Shown here: positions 60,735-64,000 of the stretch, one piece after another
Position numbering within the stretch: the first letter of the stretch is position 1
Layout of the letters: the number at the start of each line of letters is the position of its first letter
Assembly: GCA_001316125.1 (NCBI GenBank)
Contig: BBCS01000001.1
Location: forward strand, 62,001-126,000
Source of the DNA: Vulcanisaeta distributa JCM 11213
GTDB taxonomy: Archaea; Thermoproteota; Thermoprotei; Thermoproteales; Thermocladiaceae
DNA: 64,000 bases
Direction of reading: 5' to 3'
Program-made: the position numbers and the translations under genes
The notes under the pieces: generated by a model
Databases searched by the model: none
Seen by the model: only the letters and a program-made list of their open reading frames with translations
Told to the model about the DNA's origin: nothing

Positions 60735-61287
60735 ATGAGCGGAGACCATAACGCATTACGTAATGTATTAATCATAATAGGCGCAATCATATTAGGCGTA
60801 AGTGCATATTTACTCTATGGCGCATTAGTCATGGTTAATTACATGGCTTATTACCACTGCATGGGGGGGATGATGTGTGGAATAATGATGTACTATCCAT
60901 TATTCTTACCCTTGGCGTTACTAACCGTGGGCATAATTACAGTAATTGCGCCAATAATCTTCATAAGATCCACCGAGAATACCCAGGGACTGAGTTACGC
61001 TGCGATACAGGAGACTGCGGCGAAGGGTGATTCCGTGATGGGTTATTCCAATGATTATTATAGTAAGGTCTTAAGGCTATTACCTAAGGCTGAGCGTGAG
61101 GTCCTTGAGTACGTGATTAAGTCTGGGGGGGTGAGGTTTTTCAGTACCAAATAATGAAGGACCTAGGCTTATCAAAGGTCAGGCCTGGAGGATAGTACGT
61201 AGGCTTGAGGAGAAGGGCTTAGTAGAGGTCATTAAAGTTAAAGGTAGAAATATAGTGAAACTTAAGGATTTTAAGAGCAATAAGTAG
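60735..61287 (+). CDS. Membrane-embedded wHTH regulator with His/Cys/Met motif
   Basis: About 184 codons. Two membrane spans ('VLIIIGAIILGVSAYLLYGAL' and 'LFLPLALLTVGIITVIAPIIFI') enclose a short loop 'YHCMGGMMCGIMMYY', dense in His, Cys and Met. A cytosolic winged helix follows: 'KAEREVLEYVIKSGGVRFF', then after a frame break near 61140 'QYQIMKDLGLSKVRAWRIVRRLEEKGLVEV'. The loop looks like a soft-metal (copper) site on the outer face. The convergent neighbours are a His-tail peptide and a cupredoxin, so a membrane copper sensor is the best guess. Two G runs of seven in the gene. Confidence 0.7.
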
Positions 61288-61300
61288 TGCTTTTTATGAT

Positions 61301-61519
61301 TTAGCCATGGCATGAACCATGCCCATGACTTTCATTTTGATGATTACTGCTTGATGAGGTCCTAACTAAATTCCTAATTATCCAAACTATTACGAGTATT
61401 ATGAATATTAGAAATAATATGGCGATTAGGGCACCAACTATCCATCCAAACCATCCAAAGCCGAACCACGGACCAAACCCCCCCAACCCCCCCACCAACC
61501 CCCCCACATACATGGGCAA
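61301..61519 (-). CDS. Small Gly-rich single-span protein with His/Cys tail, 72 aa
   Basis: 72 residues: a Gly-rich start ('MPMYVGGLVGGLGGFGPWFG'), one span ('IVGALIAILFLIFIILVIVWII'), and a C-terminal tail 'SSSSNHQNESHGHGSCHG' rich in His with a Cys, a likely metal site. It starts 4 bases after the stop of the cupredoxin gene, so it is the second gene of that operon. Three C runs of seven within 28 bases (61478-61505) encode the doubled Gly residues and may be inflated. Confidence 0.65.
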   Translation of the reverse strand: MPMYVGGLVGGLGGFGPWFGFGWFGWIVGALIAILFLIFIILVIVWIIRNLVRTSSSSNHQNESHGHGSCHG

Positions 61520-61523
61520 GGCA

Positions 61524-62346
61524 TTATCGCCACCCCCCCATCATACCGTCCATCCAACCAGGTCCATAGTACGTACCTGGATATTGAACAGTGGGGGTAC
61601 GGGTATGCCGACGCGCTTAAGCCATTGCCCACGGCAATTATCTCCCCCCCATACATACCCTCCTCCGCATGCCCTGGGTAAGTGCATAAGTACCAATACG
61701 TACCTGGCGCGGTGATCGTGAATGTGTATTCATAGCCATATGCATAACCAGCATTATAGTTAGCCGGTGGTAACCATCTCATTAGGAGCATCATCTGGGA
61801 GCCATGCCACCGTACATGCCTAAGTAGGGCATTACATAGTATGGGTATGGGGGGGCGGTACCGTAGTAACCACAAAGTTATGGTACATATCATCATCGAG
61901 ATTAACGAAGGTTACATGAACAACGGCGCTGCAGGCATGACCAGTGTCGGATTTATAAGCCCATAAATAACAAAGACATCGCCGTGAACGTACGGCGGAG
62001 GAGTCGCATTAAACATTCTCTCGGCATCGTTGCCCATCATGGCCACGACTAATAAGTTAATATTCTTACTAGTGAATACTATAGTATTGTTACCTGGGTA
62101 AACGTGGGCATAACTAGGCACTTCCATAACCTCCTTAATGACTTGACTTATTGAATATGTACCATAAGTATAACCACCATAGTAATTACTCGCACTAGGA
62201 CCTATAGGCAGGGCGCCAGGGTAATTACCATAGTAATAATCATTATAGTAATAAGGCGTAAGTGCATAAACTAAACCCAGACTAACCGCTACGCCAATGG
62301 CAATACCCACCGCAATCCAAATCCAAGTCCTGCCCATACCAATCAC
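61524..62346 (-). CDS. Sulfocyanin-like blue copper protein (cupredoxin)
   Basis: About 270 codons. N-terminal span 'TWIWIAVGIAIGVAVSLGLVY', a Tyr/Asn/Gly-rich linker, then a type 1 copper domain: 'VHVTFVNLDDDMYHNFVV' (His), 'GTYWYLCTYPGHAEEGM' (Cys, His, Met). It passes electrons outside the membrane, probably to a terminal oxidase. Frame breaks near 61910, 61800 and 61592 (five for four); the repaired tail reads 'YPTVQYPGTYYGPGWMDGMMG'. Runs of seven add Gly in 'EGMYGGEIIAVG', where the family has one. Confidence 0.8.
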
Positions 62347-62465
62347 GAAGGTGCGAATCCGGTTTCCTGAATAAAAACCCTCTGTGTAACCAACAGTGTA
62401 ACCACCACGTAATACCTACGTAATTAACTCGAAACCATACTTACATTAAAATAAATGCATAATCC

Positions 62466-62559
62466 TGGTGCCGGGGCCGGGATTTGAACCCGGGCCCCCC
62501 CTTGCGGGGACAGGATCTCAAGTCCTGCGCCTTGGACCTGGCTCGGCCACCCCCCCGGC
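62466..62559 (-). tRNA. tRNA-Ser (anticodon UGA), with two 3-base G insertions
   Basis: On the minus strand the body is 62559 down to 62469 with CCA encoded at 62468-62466. The anticodon stem CAGGA/TCCTG closes the loop CTTGAGA, anticodon TGA; a long variable arm as in Ser; T-arm CCGGG-TTCAAAT-CCCGG; acceptor end CCCCGGC. The 5' acceptor strand should be GCCGGGG but reads GCC plus seven G, and the variable arm TCCCC-GCAA should close with four G but has seven. Removing three G from each gives a perfect 85-nt tRNA. As written, both stems are broken. Confidence 0.9.
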
Positions 62560-62603
62560 GGTCAATAAGCCATTAACTGCGATTTAAAGCTTTCCTTCAT
62601 GGA

Positions 62604-63498
62604 TTATGTCCTTACCATCGACCTTTCGATCTCCAATTCCTTCCTAAATATTGATAGTGCATGATTTATATCATTAAGCGGTATTCCCAATAATTCAATT
62701 GCTCTTTTGTTACTTAGGCTACTGTCCCTTGGTCTTCGGGCTTTGTAATTAACATCACTTAGCTTTATTGGTTTTATTAACTCCTCGTTAAATCCGAAGT
62801 GTCTGGCTATGGCCTTTGCGAACTCATACCTGCTTAGTCTTGGTCCAACCACGTGTATTATGCCGTTAAATTTCATGTCCAACAACTTCGCTAAGGCTTC
62901 ACCAATTATTGTGTTTAATGTTGGTGATGACCACTGATCAGTTATTGCCGTGACCGCCTCACCCCCTCGTCAACTTCTCGACCACGGTCTTGCCAAAGTT
63001 GGCTCTCCCTGGCCCCCGTGCCATAAATCCAAGCAACCCTAATTATGGAACCACCCAGGCTCTCGTGATTTCCTCCGCCATTAACTTTGTTAAACCGTAA
63101 TAATTAACAGGCCTTGGCGCATCATCCTCTGAGTACATACCCCCCCTCTCACCATCAAATACGTAGTCCGTGGATAGGTAATAAATGGCCGAGCCAATCC
63201 TATACGCGGCAGTGAGTAAGTCCCTACTGGCCGTTACATTAACCCTATAACAAAGCTCCAGCTGCTCTTCGCACTGGTCAACATTGCCTATTGCAGCCAT
63301 GTGTATAACCACGTCAGGCCTATAGTCAGTAATTAACCTAGCGGAATCCCTGGTTATGTCGGCCTTAACCACGGTGACGCCGGGTATGTTGATTGGGTGC
63401 TCATTATAGGTGCCAATAACCTCATACTTATTAGCTAGGCTAATGGCTGTTTTATACCCAGGCGATGAACTAACACCAGTAATTAATACGATCATCAT
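62604..63498 (-). CDS. rfbD: dTDP-4-dehydrorhamnose reductase-like (RfbD) SDR protein
   Basis: About 297 codons. 'IVLITGVSSSPGYKTAISLA' binds NADPH, 'VIHMAAIGNVDQCE', 'YYLSTDYVFDGERG', and catalytic Tyr/Lys in 'NYYGLTKLMAEE'. It makes a deoxysugar nucleotide for glycans. Frame breaks at about 63056, 63014-63018 and 62952-62956 (five C for four); the repaired middle carries 'RVAWIYGTG' and 'GQGRANFGKT'. Run of seven at 63135 ('ERGGMYSED') adds a Gly. May serve with the DegT aminotransferase at 55 kb. Confidence 0.8.
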
Positions 63499-63843
63499 AA
63501 ATAAATCAAGTCAATTATTTATAAGGAATTTCAGGAAAGGCTTGTGGTATGGTCTTACGATTATTAATGAGTAAGGTTAATTAAACCATAAGATTAATAA
63601 GTAGGTTGAGGGAGAACTCGAGAGCCGTGAAGCCCACGGCCCGATGAACTGTCACTCCTCCGGAGCGGCCACACTCTTTATCTGCTTATCCTTTATTGTC
63701 ATACATTGTTCATAAACGTGCCTTAACTCATCATTAATGCGTTAATCTCAGTATGTGAAGGTTATGGTTTGTTTCTCAAAATAATCTCAAAATAAAATGT
63801 TTATTAGGGGGGGTACTATAAATAATTTGGGGGGGTTGTCTAA
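63499..63843. other. 345-base gap with a GC-rich structured element
   Basis: Mostly AT-rich, except 63611-63673, which is GC-rich with a clear hairpin (GCCGTG at 63624-63629 with CACGGC at 63635-63640), a following GATGA (63043-type kink-turn half, at 63643-63647), a small CTCC/GGAG hairpin at 63655-63665, and an ACA at 63671-63673. That order would suit a short kink-turn or H/ACA-like RNA, but no lower stem pairs before ACA, so I do not call it an RNA gene. 63680-63800 holds nothing else I can name; two seven-G runs flank the TATA box near the end. Confidence 0.35.
63816..63825 (+). promoter_or_regulatory. TATA box of the archaeal ATPase gene
   Basis: CTATAAATAA, about 25 bases before ATG 63844. 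It lies between two G runs of seven (63807-63813 and 63829-63835). Confidence 0.55.
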
Positions 63844-64000
63844 ATGTTGTTTAGTATCGAGCCCAAGAGCAGGAGGGAGGATCTCTATGATTTTGATCAT
63901 GAATTAGAGATGCTTACGAGGTTCCTGAGGAGTTCAAGGTTAACATTAGTTACCGGCATTAGGAGGACTGGTAAGACATCGTTATTAAAGGTTGCATTAA
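63844..64000 (+). CDS. Archaeal ATPase (PF01637-like), N-terminal part, cut by window end
   Basis: 52 codons are present, open at the edge. 'MLFSIEPKSRREDLYDFDHE' then 'LEMLTRFLRSSRLTLVTGIRRTGKTSLLKVAL', with Walker A 'GIRRTGKT'. This is the start of the STAND-like ATPases common in crenarchaea, often encoded in multiple copies next to mobile or defence genes. The true function depends on the part beyond the window. Confidence 0.8.
   Translation, partial: MLFSIEPKSRREDLYDFDHELEMLTRFLRSSRLTLVTGIRRTGKTSLLKVAL

Noticed and set aside
62466..62559. tRNA-Ser as a decayed pseudogene
   Set aside because: All other bases are perfect, and the partner strands of both damaged stems are intact. Two identical three-G insertions are better explained by the window-wide run effect.

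Overview
The window looks like chromosomal DNA of a thermophilic crenarchaeon of the Thermoproteales, most like Vulcanisaeta or Caldivirga (inference from gene content and sequence style). Support: a Cren7 chromatin protein, ribosomal protein S26e, an archaeal-type release factor aRF1, archaeal lipid genes (prenyl diphosphate synthase, isopentenyl phosphate kinase, geranylgeranyl reductase), a sulfocyanin-like copper protein, TATA boxes about 25 bases before many starts, two tRNA genes with encoded CCA, and a C/D box sRNA candidate. Genes are dense, on both strands, often overlapping by a few bases. I see no CRISPR array, insertion sequence, prophage or restriction system.

Layout. 1-9.2 kb: end of a molybdopterin oxidoreductase, an AmmeMemoRadiSam-type radical SAM enzyme, S26e, an FHA protein facing a membrane Ser/Thr kinase, acylphosphatase, Nudix, a MoaD/ThiS-like protein, a two-subunit CoA transferase and Tpt1. 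9.2-18.5 kb: tRNA-Ala, a membrane protein followed directly by a C/D sRNA candidate, an MFS carrier, a GPN-loop GTPase, a ModE/PBP-like regulator, a HAD hydrolase, a large surface protein, a tRNA methylthiotransferase and an FtsX-type permease. 18.7-25.5 kb: SQR-like flavoprotein with DUF1641 partner, two MoaD-like paralogs, aRF1, thiolase, prenyl synthase and isopentenyl phosphate kinase. 25.5-36 kb: hydrolases, an ornithine cyclodeaminase-like enzyme, an HTH gene and a DUF59 gene that share one promoter element, Sua5, malate dehydrogenase, Dph6, an amidohydrolase and an isoaspartyl peptidase. 36-50 kb: HTH protein and large membrane P-loop ATPase, HemC, IlvC, lipid-type kinase with DUF371, TyrRS, geranylgeranyl reductase, HD hydrolase, M24 peptidase, a membrane-anchored wHTH, PfkB kinase. 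50-64 kb: small zinc proteins, RimK-like ligase, PRC-barrel/coiled-coil (CdvA-like) protein, Cren7, DegT aminotransferase, IF2B-like protein, DUF89, GltD-like flavoprotein, FAH hydrolase, a copper-type cluster (metal-motif membrane regulator, His-tail peptide, sulfocyanin-like cupredoxin), tRNA-Ser, an RfbD-like reductase and the start of an archaeal ATPase.

The strongest anomaly is not a gene. G and C homopolymers have an unnatural length distribution: runs of exactly seven are by far the commonest class above four, with very few of six or eight. Where a conserved motif tells the true length, the seven should be four (or the eight should be five), so three bases have been added. This adds one Gly or Pro to signature motifs (HemC, isopentenyl phosphate kinase, DUF89, DegT, cupredoxin, DUF371 and others) and breaks tRNA-Ser in two stems. 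Runs of four also appear as five or six, and short runs lose a base, so more than half of the protein genes are split by frameshifts. I read this as a sequence or assembly problem first; a real G/C-tract expansion in the organism is the less likely alternative. Gene coordinates below are for the reconstructed whole gene, with the frame breaks stated.
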